Shown: positions 1 to 6,893 of the stretch, one piece after another
Position numbering within the stretch: the stretch's first letter is position 1
Layout of the letters: every line of letters starts with the position of its first letter
Assembly: GCA_019752245.1 (NCBI GenBank)
Contig: JAIEMH010000373.1
Span: 1 to 7,013, forward strand
Source: Flavobacteriaceae bacterium
Lineage (GTDB): Bacteria; Bacteroidota; Bacteroidia; Flavobacteriales; Flavobacteriaceae
Length of the DNA stretch: 7,013 bases
Reading direction: 5' to 3'
Notes under the pieces: generated by a model
The model's database searches: none
Told to the model about the DNA's origin: nothing
What the model saw: the letters and a program-made list of their open reading frames with translations, nothing else
Program-made: the position numbers and the translations under genes

Positions 1-3000
1 CCACCCATTAATTGCTCCACCATCTCCTGTATATGAATCTAAAACTCTTAAAGTCCATGTACCATTCATTGTTTGCCCATTAAATGCTGATAAAGATTGA
101 AAAGGCACAACTGTTCCAGAAATTGCTGGAGCATTTCCACAGACAAGCGGAATACCTGCATCATCAAAAGTAGCATTTATATTAGATAGAGCTGCAACGG
201 CACAAGGATTTGCAACTAATTGAACTTGCGTTCCTGTTGGACTAATCAATGTTATAGTCATGTCATTAACCCATGTATGACTAATGTTAACCGTGACATT
301 TACATCAGAGATTAAATTAGATGAATTTACACTTAAAGTCGAATTTACTGTAGCATTAGCTGTTGTAGGTATTGTAACCGGCACATTTGTAGATGTAGAA
401 GTCACGCATGTTGTAATACCTGTTATAAACTTATAGGCAGCACCAAAGTTACCTGTACAAGTAGCACTAACTGGAGCTACTCTCCAAAAATAAGTAGCGC
501 CTTCTGCTAATCCATTTAAATTATAAACATTTGTTGTAACATTTCCTGAACTTACAATAGAAGTAAATGCAGCATCTGAGGCAACTTGAACATCATAAGA
601 AGTAGCACTTGGATTTACTGACCAAGTCAAAGCTAAAGAAGTATTTTGTGCCGTAGCATTATTCGCTGGAGAAGTTAAAGTAACATCTGGTAATCCTAAA
701 TACAAATAGAGTGGTACTGTTTTTGTCGTTGTTCCAGAAGTAGCCGTCATAACAATATTATACTCTCCTGCTGGAGCACCAAGAAGATTATCCAAAGTCA
801 TGGTAACTGAACCATTAGTTGAACTCATTGTTGAAGGACTAAAAATCACGTTAGCACCAGCTGGTGTTCCTGAAGCACTAAAAGTAGTTGTTCCTGAAAA
901 CCCTGCTAAAGCAGTGTAATCAAATGTATAAGAAGTAGCCGGGATTGAACACGCCAAGATACTTTGTGCGCTTGATTCAGCAACAGCAAACGTAGAAGCT
1001 GGAGCCGTTATTGTAAAGTTTGTATTTGAAATATCAAAAAATATGTGTTGAAATCCTTTAACCATTATTCTATTGGTAGTTCCAACATTATTAGGAACGG
1101 TAACAACAGTACTGCCATTGTTTGGAACTTTATTAGCTAATTGAATTGGATAGGTTAAACCTCCATCTGTAGATAAAAATACATCTACAAAAGAAGAATT
1201 CACACCATTTCCAGTTGTTCCTGCAACATTCCAAGTAACCGTTTGATTTGAACCGGCAACCCATGATACAGCTGTGTTCGGAGCATTAACCACAAATGGT
1301 CCTGCGGCAGCATTTACAGTAACAACCATATCAGTATAAGCTGTTTGACCAACTTTTACAGGTGGAGTTGAACTATATGGACAGTTATCTCTAACAGTCA
1401 ATCTAAAATTTAATGTTCTTGAAACTGAGCTTAATGCCTCAGATAACATTCCTGCATCACCACCAACTTGGCTAGTTGTTGCAGAGTTTGCAATTACAGA
1501 AGACAACTTAGGAAAATATCTCATTGGAGAAGAAGTCGGACTCCATGAAATAAAGTTTGGCCCAATTGTTTTTGTAATTGAAGCACTACTATTAGCACCT
1601 GTTGAAGAACCTCCATCATCATTTTGTTCCCAGCAATAAGTAAGTGCGTCTCCAGGGTTTGCATCAGTTGCAGAACCTGTAAGTACAAAAGGTGTACTTT
1701 TTGGAATGATATAATTTCCTACAGCAGCAACAACTGGAGTAGCATTGTTACCAACTAATGAAGTAGTAACTGGACAAGCTTTTGTCGCCAAATTATTTTG
1801 AATTTGCTCTATAGTTGTTTCATGATAAATATCAATTGAGTGTGCCGCAACATCATTAGCAGTAATTCCAGCATAACCCATAATAGTTACTCCTGAACCA
1901 ACTTCTTTACTAACACCCGAACCTTCATTAGAATTTGAAAAAGTGTGATTTCCTCCTAATTGGTGTCCGATTTCATGAACTACATAATCAATATCAAAAT
2001 TATCTCCTTGAGGAATACCATCTGCTGGAGAAGTAATACCTCTTCCTTTAGTAGCACCAGCACCTGAAGCCACACCATTTACACAAACACAACCTATACA
2101 ACCTGCATTTCCACCACCACCTGATGCACCAAACATGTGACCAATATCATAAGCAGCATTATTGGTAGCTAAAGTAGTACCTGCTCCAGTTAACGTTGTA
2201 TTAATTGCTTGTTGTAATTGAGTATTCCAATTTGCCATAGTTGTATATGGATCTGTAGCTGGATCATAATAGATAATATTTGTAGAACCAGCAACCAAAT
2301 TAAGGTGTAACGCTAAATCTTTTTCATAAACACCGTTACAACGAGTTAATGTAGCATTAAAAGCTGCTAAAACCAACGCTACTTGCGCAGCACTTGTTGC
2401 TCCAAAATAATTAGAATATTCTGCATTACAAGACTGTGCTAAACGCATTGTTTTTAATTGTCCTGCACTAGATAAAACTGTAGCGTTATTTGCAACTCTA
2501 TTATTTATGTCGATAACTAATTTTTGATCATCTGTTGAACATGTCCATGCTAAAGCACCTTTTTGTCTTTGAGATTTAAAAACAGCATAAACAGTATGAT
2601 CTTGAGAATAAGGCTCAATAAATTCGTTTTCTCTATCTGTTCTAAAAACCATGGTTTGTATTCCTTGAGGAGAAACACTTAATTTTAAAGTAGCATAACG
2701 ATCTGTTATTCCTTTACCTGAATAAGCTCTGATTTGAGGAAATTGAGCTTGCAAATCAGCCTCGAAGTTTGACGCTTCTGTTACTTCAAATTGCTCATAT
2801 CCACCATCAGCATTTGGCAAAGAAATAATTGTAGAATGTTTAGAAGCTTGATTTCCTACAATAGACATTAATTCTTGTCTTAATGGAGTAACATTCAAGT
2901 CAAACAATCTAAAATCTTTAGGAAAAGATTGTCTTGCAACTGCTTTGTCGGTTGCAACGATTCTGTCATTCGCACTGTGCGTTGTCCAGAATCTATTAGC

Positions 3001-3066
3001 TTGTGAAAACCCTGATGCAGTAAACAAAAGAGTTAAAAAAGTTAGTAGTAGATTTTTTTTCATCAT
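1..3066 (-). CDS. Secreted reprolysin-like (M12B-type metzincin) metalloprotease with C-terminal beta-sandwich modules and P-domain; partial, 3' end off the window
   Basis: The frame is open from ATG at 3066 to the left edge (1022 codons, no stop). Residues 1-21 form a signal peptide (MMKK, a Leu/Thr/Phe core, then SGFS before Q22). Residues ~24-200 look like a propeptide. The catalytic domain starts near 205 and has the metzincin zinc motif HEIGHQLGGNH at 364-374 (ligands H364, H368, H374; catalytic E365) with the Met-turn MGY at 396-398. A Cys cluster (C323, C326, C328) precedes it. Then come a PKD/cadherin-like module (~440-585, C478-W479), an Ig-like module (~590-690, W602), a further beta module (~700-790), a fibronectin type III module (~795-880, W815) and a proprotein-convertase P-domain from ~915 (W932) to the edge. 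Such flavobacterial proteins are usually exported by T9SS; the sorting domain would lie off the left edge, so that is inferred. The second ATG (3063) is an equally possible start. Its role is probably extracellular protein degradation; the substrate is unknown. Confidence 0.9.
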   Translation of the reverse strand, partial: MMKKNLLLTFLTLLFTASGFSQANRFWTTHSANDRIVATDKAVARQSFPKDFRLFDLNVTPLRQELMSIVGNQASKHSTIISLPNADGGYEQFEVTEASNFEADLQAQFPQIRAYSGKGITDRYATLKLSVSPQGIQTMVFRTDRENEFIEPYSQDHTVYAVFKSQRQKGALAWTCSTDDQKLVIDINNRVANNATVLSSAGQLKTMRLAQSCNAEYSNYFGATSAAQVALVLAAFNATLTRCNGVYEKDLALHLNLVAGSTNIIYYDPATDPYTTMANWNTQLQQAINTTLTGAGTTLATNNAAYDIGHMFGASGGGGNAGCIGCVCVNGVASGAGATKGRGITSPADGIPQGDNFDIDYVVHEIGHQLGGNHTFSNSNEGSGVSKEVGSGVTIMGYAGITANDVAAHSIDIYHETTIEQIQNNLATKACPVTTSLVGNNATPVVAAVGNYIIPKSTPFVLTGSATDANPGDALTYCWEQNDDGGSSTGANSSASITKTIGPNFISWSPTSSPMRYFPKLSSVIANSATTSQVGGDAGMLSEALSSVSRTLNFRLTVRDNCPYSSTPPVKVGQTAYTDMVVTVNAAAGPFVVNAPNTAVSWVAGSNQTVTWNVAGTTGNGVNSSFVDVFLSTDGGLTYPIQLANKVPNNGSTVVTVPNNVGTTNRIMVKGFQHIFFDISNTNFTITAPASTFAVAESSAQSILACSIPATSYTFDYTALAGFSGTTTFSASGTPAGANVIFSPSTMSSTNGSVTMTLDNLLGAPAGEYNIVMTATSGTTTKTVPLYLYLGLPDVTLTSPANNATAQNTSLALTWSVNPSATSYDVQVASDAAFTSIVSSGNVTTNVYNLNGLAEGATYFWRVAPVSATCTGNFGAAYKFITGITTCVTSTSTNVPVTIPTTANATVNSTLSVNSSNLISDVNVTVNISHTWVNDMTITLISPTGTQVQLVANPCAVAALSNINATFDDAGIPLVCGNAPAISGTVVPFQSLSAFNGQTMNGTWTLRVLDSYTGDGGAINGW

Positions 3067-3115
3067 TTTAGTTTAGTTAATAGTGGGTAAATATATAAAA
3101 GTTAGTTTAATAACA

Positions 3116-3123
3116 CAAAACTA
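3116..3123 (-). promoter_or_regulatory. Probable -7 box of the metalloprotease promoter
   Basis: The minus strand reads TAGTTTTG, an exact match to the Bacteroidetes -7 consensus TAnnTTTG. Transcription would start near 3110, giving a leader of about 43 bases that ends in an A-rich stretch just before ATG. I see no convincing -33 TTTG at the usual spacing, so the call rests on the -7 box and its position. Confidence 0.45.
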
Positions 3124-3230
3124 AAAAACTAGATCTCAAATATTTAACAGAATGAAAAAAATTAACTCCATTAAAATAAGCAAGATATATCCAAAAATTA
3201 TTTTTTTATTATCAGTTTATATAAATAAAG

Positions 3231-3238
3231 TACATTTG
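3231..3238 (+). promoter_or_regulatory. Probable -7 box of the ribF promoter
   Basis: TACATTTG matches the Bacteroidetes -7 consensus TAnnTTTG exactly. Transcription would start around 3244-3246, only about 12-14 bases before the TTG start of ribF, so the leader is very short. The -33 region is AT-rich without a clear TTTG. Confidence 0.55.
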
Positions 3239-3257
3239 CATTCTAATTTTTCTTTTC

Positions 3258-4190
3258 TTGAAAACTTTCACTAACATTAACAAATACAACAAAACAAAAT
3301 CAGTAGTTACTATTGGAACTTTTGATGGAGTACATATAGGTCACAAGAAAATTCTTGAACGAATAATTCATAGTGCCAAAGAATTAAACTGCGAAAGTGT
3401 TGTTCTTACTTTTTTTCCACATCCAAGAATGGTTTTACAGGATAGCTCTACCATTAAATTACTAAATACCGTAGAAGAAAAAACAATCTTATTAGATAAA
3501 ATTGGCATTAATAATTTAATCATTCATCCTTTTGATCAAGAATTCTCAAGGCTAACGGCTGAAGAATTTGTAAAAGAAATTTTAGTTCATAAACTTAATA
3601 TTCAAAAAATAATTATTGGTCATGACCATCGTTTTGGAAGAAATAGAACCGCAGACATCAATGATTTAATAAAATACGGTAAAGAATTTAACTTTGAAGT
3701 AGAGCAAATTTCGGCACAAGAAATAAATGAAAATACCGTAAGCTCCACTAAAATAAGAAACGCAATCCTTGACGGAAAAATCTCTTTAGCAAATAATTAT
3801 TTGGGGTATAACTATTTTTTTAAAGGAAAAGTAGTTTATGGAAAACAGCTCGGTCGAACAATTGGGTTTCCTACTGCTAATATTGAAATTGAAGAAGATT
3901 ATAAATTAATTCCAAAAAACGGTGTTTATATTGTAAAAAGCAATTACAACCAAAAAACAATTTATGGAATGATGAATATTGGAACACGCCCAACAGTTGA
4001 TGGACAAAACCAAACAATCGAGGTAAACTTCTTTGACTTCAACGAAGACATTTATAATAAATTAATGACAATTGAATTACTAGATTTTATTCGTGAAGAA
4101 CAAAAATTTAACTCTTTAGATTCTTTAAAAACCCAATTGTATTCAGATAAAGAAACTTCTCTTTCTTTTATTTCAAGATTACAACTTTAA
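3258..4190 (+). CDS. ribF: Bifunctional riboflavin kinase / FAD synthetase
   Basis: This cytoplasmic enzyme phosphorylates riboflavin to FMN and then adenylylates FMN to FAD. The 310-residue length is usual for bacterial RibF. The N-terminal nucleotidyltransferase domain (~1-180) has GTFDGVHIGH at 20-29 (HxGH-type nucleotide-binding motif), FFPHPR at 52-57, GHDHRFGRNR at 121-130 and VSSTKIR at 161-167. The C-terminal riboflavin kinase domain (~185-308) has GRTIGFPTANI at 199-209, the GTRPT segment at 242-246 and E255 in the IEVNFFDF strand, the expected catalytic base. The start is TTG at 3258: no in-frame ATG lies between it and the GTFDG motif, and the protein from TTG (MKTF...) has a normal N-terminus just downstream of a -7 box. 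It is divergent from the protease and separated by 109 bp from the next gene, so it is probably monocistronic. Confidence 0.96.
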   Translation: MKTFTNINKYNKTKSVVTIGTFDGVHIGHKKILERIIHSAKELNCESVVLTFFPHPRMVLQDSSTIKLLNTVEEKTILLDKIGINNLIIHPFDQEFSRLTAEEFVKEILVHKLNIQKIIIGHDHRFGRNRTADINDLIKYGKEFNFEVEQISAQEINENTVSSTKIRNAILDGKISLANNYLGYNYFFKGKVVYGKQLGRTIGFPTANIEIEEDYKLIPKNGVYIVKSNYNQKTIYGMMNIGTRPTVDGQNQTIEVNFFDFNEDIYNKLMTIELLDFIREEQKFNSLDSLKTQLYSDKETSLSFISRLQL

Positions 4191-4252
4191 AAACAGCATT
4201 AAACATTTTTTTATTATTTGTTAAATTCTATAATTTATAATTAATATTTTCT

Positions 4253-4260
4253 TACATTTA
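4253..4260 (+). promoter_or_regulatory. Candidate -7 box for the four-helix membrane protein gene
   Basis: TACATTTA differs from TAnnTTTG only at the last base. Transcription would start around 4266-4268, leaving an A-rich leader of about 32 bases. The match is imperfect and no -33 element is obvious at normal spacing. Read-through from ribF is the alternative, since I see no hairpin terminator after ribF. Confidence 0.3.
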
Positions 4261-4277
4261 TAGTAACATGTTTACTA
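4261..4277. repeat. Small inverted repeat, possible operator
   Basis: TAGTAA (4261-4266) and TTACTA (4272-4277) are perfect reverse complements around the 5-base spacer CATGT. The 17-bp element lies immediately after the candidate -7 box, over the predicted transcription start, where a repressor could bind. Short AT-rich palindromes also arise by chance in such DNA, so the function is only a suggestion. Confidence 0.3.
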
Positions 4278-4299
4278 AAAACTTAAAAAAAATAAGATT

Positions 4300-4746
4300 A
4301 TGAAATTATCAAATGAATTTAAGTATGGTTTTTTAATATTCCTTGGAATAGGTCTTTACTTTCTTTTAATGGAAGCTCTAGGCTTATCAAATCTTTATTT
4401 CTTAAGAATATTAAATGTTATTATTGTGGTCTATGGCTTAAACTTGGTTATTAAAACAAATTTAAAAAATGGAAAAACAGGCTATCTGCAAAACTTTACA
4501 TCAACAGCCTTAACCGGTTTTATTGGTATTGCACTAAGTATAATTGGCCTCTTTCTTTATTTAAATCTTAGAGGCGGAACCATCTATCTAAACAAACTTT
4601 CCGAAGCTTTTCTTTTTGGAGGCAATCCTAGTATTCCAGAATATAGTTTTGGATTATTTATTGAAGGAATTGCATCAGTGTTAATGGTAGCTTTTATAAA
4701 TATTTTATATTGGAAAACAAAAAATGTTTTTAAAGACGAGATGTAA
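4300..4746 (+). CDS. Conserved-looking small integral membrane protein, four predicted helices, function unknown
   Basis: I do not recognise a characterised family in this 148-residue protein. Four hydrophobic segments are visible at about 10-28, 31-51, 69-90 and 116-138. Between helices 2 and 3 is a Lys/Gly-rich loop (residues 52-65, with KNGKTGY), and between 3 and 4 a loop of ~25 residues with FLFGGNPS at 104-111. The C-terminus is short and charged (KTKNVFKDEM). There is no signal peptide and no catalytic motif, so it is most likely an inner-membrane protein. The four-helix layout with a short G/K loop loosely recalls the DUF4199 proteins of Bacteroidetes, but I cannot show homology. The start is ATG after an A-rich leader without Shine-Dalgarno, like its neighbours. 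It sits between ribF and bioB with ~100 bp on both sides, which does not tie it to either pathway. Codon use and AT content look native. Confidence 0.8.
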   Translation: MKLSNEFKYGFLIFLGIGLYFLLMEALGLSNLYFLRILNVIIVVYGLNLVIKTNLKNGKTGYLQNFTSTALTGFIGIALSIIGLFLYLNLRGGTIYLNKLSEAFLFGGNPSIPEYSFGLFIEGIASVLMVAFINILYWKTKNVFKDEM

Positions 4747-4775
4747 ACTACAATCTGTTTCAAAACATTATTAAC

Positions 4776-4800
4776 GAAGTAGAATTTCTTTTTTTACTTC
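4776..4800. repeat. Inverted repeat upstream of the bioB -7 box
   Basis: GAAGTAGAA (4776-4784) can pair with TTTTACTTC (4792-4800) through nine positions, one a G-U wobble, with a 7-base loop. No T tract follows on either strand, so it is a poor terminator. It ends 13 bases before the bioB -7 box and overlaps the -33 region, so an operator is a possible alternative. It does not resemble the classic BirA operator of Firmicutes and Proteobacteria. Confidence 0.3.
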
Positions 4801-4813
4801 AAAACAAATTAAC

Positions 4814-4821
4814 TACTTTTG
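4814..4821 (+). promoter_or_regulatory. Probable -7 box of the bioB promoter
   Basis: TACTTTTG matches the Bacteroidetes -7 consensus TAnnTTTG exactly. Transcription would start near 4827-4829, about 14 bases before the bioB ATG, the same compact layout as at ribF. The expected -33 position falls in a T-rich run rather than a clean TTTG. Confidence 0.5.
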
Positions 4822-4841
4822 ATGCAACATAAAAAGTAATT

Positions 4842-5927
4842 ATGAGTATTACAAAACACAATTGGACTAAAGAAGAAATTATAGCTATATACAACAAACC
4901 TTTGATGGATTTAATGTATGAAGCAGCAACAATTCACAGAGAACAACACGACCCAAATGTTGTTCAAGTATCTACATTATTATCAATAAAAACTGGTGGT
5001 TGCCCTGAAGATTGTGGTTATTGTCCGCAAGCTGCAAGATATCATACTAATGTTGAAGGCAATGACTTAATGACTGTAAGTCAAGTAAAAGCGCAAGCGT
5101 TAAGAGCAAAATCATCAGGCTCATCACGCGTTTGCATGGGTGCAGCTTGGCGTAATGTTAAAGACGGACCAGAATTTGATCAGGTATTAGAAATGGTACG
5201 CACCATCAATAAATTGGAAATGGAAGTTTGTTGTACACTTGGTATGCTTACTGAAAATCAAGCTCAACGTTTGGCAGAAGCTGGACTTTATGCTTATAAC
5301 CATAATCTAGACACGTCAGAAGAATATTACAAAGAGGTAATTTCTACTCGTGGCTTTGAAGACCGTTTGCAAACCATTGACAATGTTAGAAAAACAAATG
5401 TTACTGTTTGTAGTGGAGGAATTATTGGAATGGGAGAAAGTATTGAAGATAGAGCCGGAATGCTAGTGGCACTTTCTACTTTAAATCCGCAACCAGAATC
5501 AGTGCCAATTAATGCGCTAGTTGCTGTTGAAGGAACTCCAATGGAAAACGAAAAACCAGTAGAGATTTGGGAAATGATTAGAATGGTTGCTACAACTAGA
5601 ATCATTATGCCAGAAACTCAAGTGCGTCTTTCTGCTGGAAGAACCGAAATGTCTCGTGAAGGTCAAGCTATGTGTTTCTTCGCTGGTGCAAATTCTATTT
5701 TTGCTGGAGACAAATTACTTACAACTCCAAATCCAGATGTCAATGATGATATGAAAATGTTTGAAACTTTAGGATTAAAAGCACAAAAACCTTTCATCAA
5801 ATTGATGCAACCAAAAACTGTTGAAGCAGAAGATTCTGAATTCCAATCGTTGGGTGAAAAACCAAAATGGACAAGACCAGAACATAAAATTGAAAGAAAC
5901 CTAGAAGCTTCTGTTAAAGGAAAATAA
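4842..5927 (+). CDS. bioB: Biotin synthase (radical SAM)
   Basis: BioB inserts sulfur into dethiobiotin to form biotin, the last step of biotin synthesis, in the cytoplasm. The radical-SAM CxxxCxxC motif for the 4Fe-4S cluster is C54, C58, C61 within GGCPEDCGYCPQAARY. The ligands of the sacrificial 2Fe-2S cluster known from E. coli BioB are all present: C98 (RVCMGAAWR), C130 (EVCCTLGM), C190 (TVCSGGIIGMGE) and R262 (VRLSAGR). The stretch YNHNLDTS (152-159) and the AGANSIFAGDKLLTTPNP segment are typical of the family. At 361 residues it is slightly longer than the E. coli enzyme, through a charged C-terminal tail (~330-361, KPKWTRPEHKIERNLEAS) that I associate with Bacteroidetes BioB. It starts at ATG shortly after a -7 box and ends at a strong terminator, so it is probably transcribed alone. 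No bioA, bioD, bioF or bioC is visible nearby. Confidence 0.97.
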   Translation: MSITKHNWTKEEIIAIYNKPLMDLMYEAATIHREQHDPNVVQVSTLLSIKTGGCPEDCGYCPQAARYHTNVEGNDLMTVSQVKAQALRAKSSGSSRVCMGAAWRNVKDGPEFDQVLEMVRTINKLEMEVCCTLGMLTENQAQRLAEAGLYAYNHNLDTSEEYYKEVISTRGFEDRLQTIDNVRKTNVTVCSGGIIGMGESIEDRAGMLVALSTLNPQPESVPINALVAVEGTPMENEKPVEIWEMIRMVATTRIIMPETQVRLSAGRTEMSREGQAMCFFAGANSIFAGDKLLTTPNPDVNDDMKMFETLGLKAQKPFIKLMQPKTVEAEDSEFQSLGEKPKWTRPEHKIERNLEASVKGK

Positions 5928-5943
5928 AAAGGTGATACTATAA

Positions 5944-5980
5944 AAAAATGTCCCAATCTAAAAAAGATTGGGACATTTTT
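5944..5980. terminator. Bidirectional rho-independent terminator between convergent genes
   Basis: A perfect 16-bp stem pairs 5944-5959 (AAAAATGTCCCAATCT) with 5965-5980 (AGATTGGGACATTTTT) around an AAAAA loop. The core is ATGTCCCAATCT, and A and T tracts flank it, so a U-tail forms on either strand. It ends bioB on the plus strand and the T9SS cargo gene on the minus strand, starting 16 bases after the bioB stop and ending 19 bases after the cargo gene stop. Confidence 0.95.
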
Positions 5981-5999
5981 ATTTGAACTAATTTTTCTT

Positions 6000-6893
6000 T
6001 TATAAGATAATTTTTCTAGTAACTACAGTATCATTCTCCAATTTTATTTTTACAATCAGTGCTTGATTTTTAGCTGAAATAGAATTAAAAATTACTTCAT
6101 TAACATTTAGATTATCTTTCTTTACAATTTCTCTTCCAAGTACATCATAAATCACAACCGATTTCATTTTGTCATAAACTGATTTAATAGTAACTTGATC
6201 GTGATTAGTTACTACAACAACGTTATTATCAATCAAATTATTAGTATTGGTTGATAAAGATAAATTTGTATATCTAATTACGAATCTATCATTGAAAACT
6301 CCAGTATCTGAAGTAAAATTATAAGGCGCTTGTTTTAAATCGTGAATTACATTCAATAATTTATCCTCCAAATAAATGTCTTGATTTTGGGCAAACAATC
6401 CATCAACAGTATTAATTGCAATAGTGTGATTTCCTGGTTGAACTATACTAATTCCCATCGGAACAATATCTTCAGCATTAAAAGGCAATGGTCGTCCCTG
6501 AATGGCGTATGGTTTGTTATTAATTAAAGAATACAAACTCACCTCCGATCTTAATCTTGTAAAACAATCATAAAGGATGTCGGCTTCCAAAGTTGCATTG
6601 GTTGCATAGCCAAGTAAAGTTCTATCCAACTGACCAGAAGTTGTGTTAAATATATCCAACCACATACGATGTCTTTCTTCGGGTTGCTGAACCAAAGCAT
6701 TTGAAGGCCTAAAAAAGTCAGTGTTATTATAATACCCTTTAGAAGCATCTGTTCTTAAATCATTATTAAAAGTGATCGAATTTCCTGAGGGATTAGGAAC
6801 TCCTGCCGACAATTCATCACTCATATTAATCATGAAAGCTTGACCAGACGCTATTTTTCCATTAGTAAACAATGTTGGCTCAGACGATCCCAT
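6000..6893 (-). CDS. C-terminal part of a T9SS-exported surface protein with sorting domain; 5' end missing
   Basis: This 297-residue reading frame ends in a T9SS C-terminal sorting domain (~221-297). It shows the usual pattern of a strand (VTIKS), then VVIYDVLGREI at 246-256, and the closing KIKLENDTVVTRKIIL, where the basic residue-bearing last strand ends the protein. It resembles the type C/ChiA-like sorting signals of Flavobacterium. The preceding region (NGKIASGQAF at 11-20, then GYYNNTDFFRPSN and RMWLDIFN) resembles the region before the sorting domain in large flavobacterial T9SS cargo; no enzyme domain is visible. The ATG at 6893 is unlikely to be the true start: there is no signal peptide, which T9SS cargo needs for Sec export, and the frame begins inside a domain. 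Just upstream an in-frame TAA (6909-6911) stops the frame, where the base composition begins to change. It is therefore a truncated gene, by rearrangement or by assembly error. Confidence 0.85.
   Translation of the reverse strand: MGSSEPTLFTNGKIASGQAFMINMSDELSAGVPNPSGNSITFNNDLRTDASKGYYNNTDFFRPSNALVQQPEERHRMWLDIFNTTSGQLDRTLLGYATNATLEADILYDCFTRLRSEVSLYSLINNKPYAIQGRPLPFNAEDIVPMGISIVQPGNHTIAINTVDGLFAQNQDIYLEDKLLNVIHDLKQAPYNFTSDTGVFNDRFVIRYTNLSLSTNTNNLIDNNVVVVTNHDQVTIKSVYDKMKSVVIYDVLGREIVKKDNLNVNEVIFNSISAKNQALIVKIKLENDTVVTRKIIL

Larger units (their letters stand above)
3067..3257. other. Divergent intergenic region between protease and ribF
   Basis: This 191-bp, strongly AT-rich spacer lies between two genes transcribed away from each other, so it must carry both promoters. 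One consensus-like -7 box is visible for each direction. I see no FMN riboswitch-like structure, small gene or terminator in it. Confidence 0.7.

Noticed and set aside
3067..3257. FMN riboswitch upstream of ribF
   Set aside because: The predicted leader is only about 14 bases, and I see none of the conserved RFN-element structure in the spacer.
4776..4800. Inverted repeat as a terminator for the small membrane protein gene
   Set aside because: The stem is AT-rich and weak, and no T tract follows it on the plus strand.
5327..5605. Minus-strand open frame of 92 codons inside bioB
   Set aside because: It is antisense to a highly conserved, fully intact bioB and has no family motif or promoter of its own.
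5663..5956. Minus-strand open frame of 97 codons over the end of bioB
   Set aside because: It is antisense to bioB, and its start falls within the terminator hairpin.
6551..6748. Minus-strand open frame of 65 codons in another frame of the T9SS cargo gene
   Set aside because: It is a shadow of the longer frame, which has a recognisable sorting domain.
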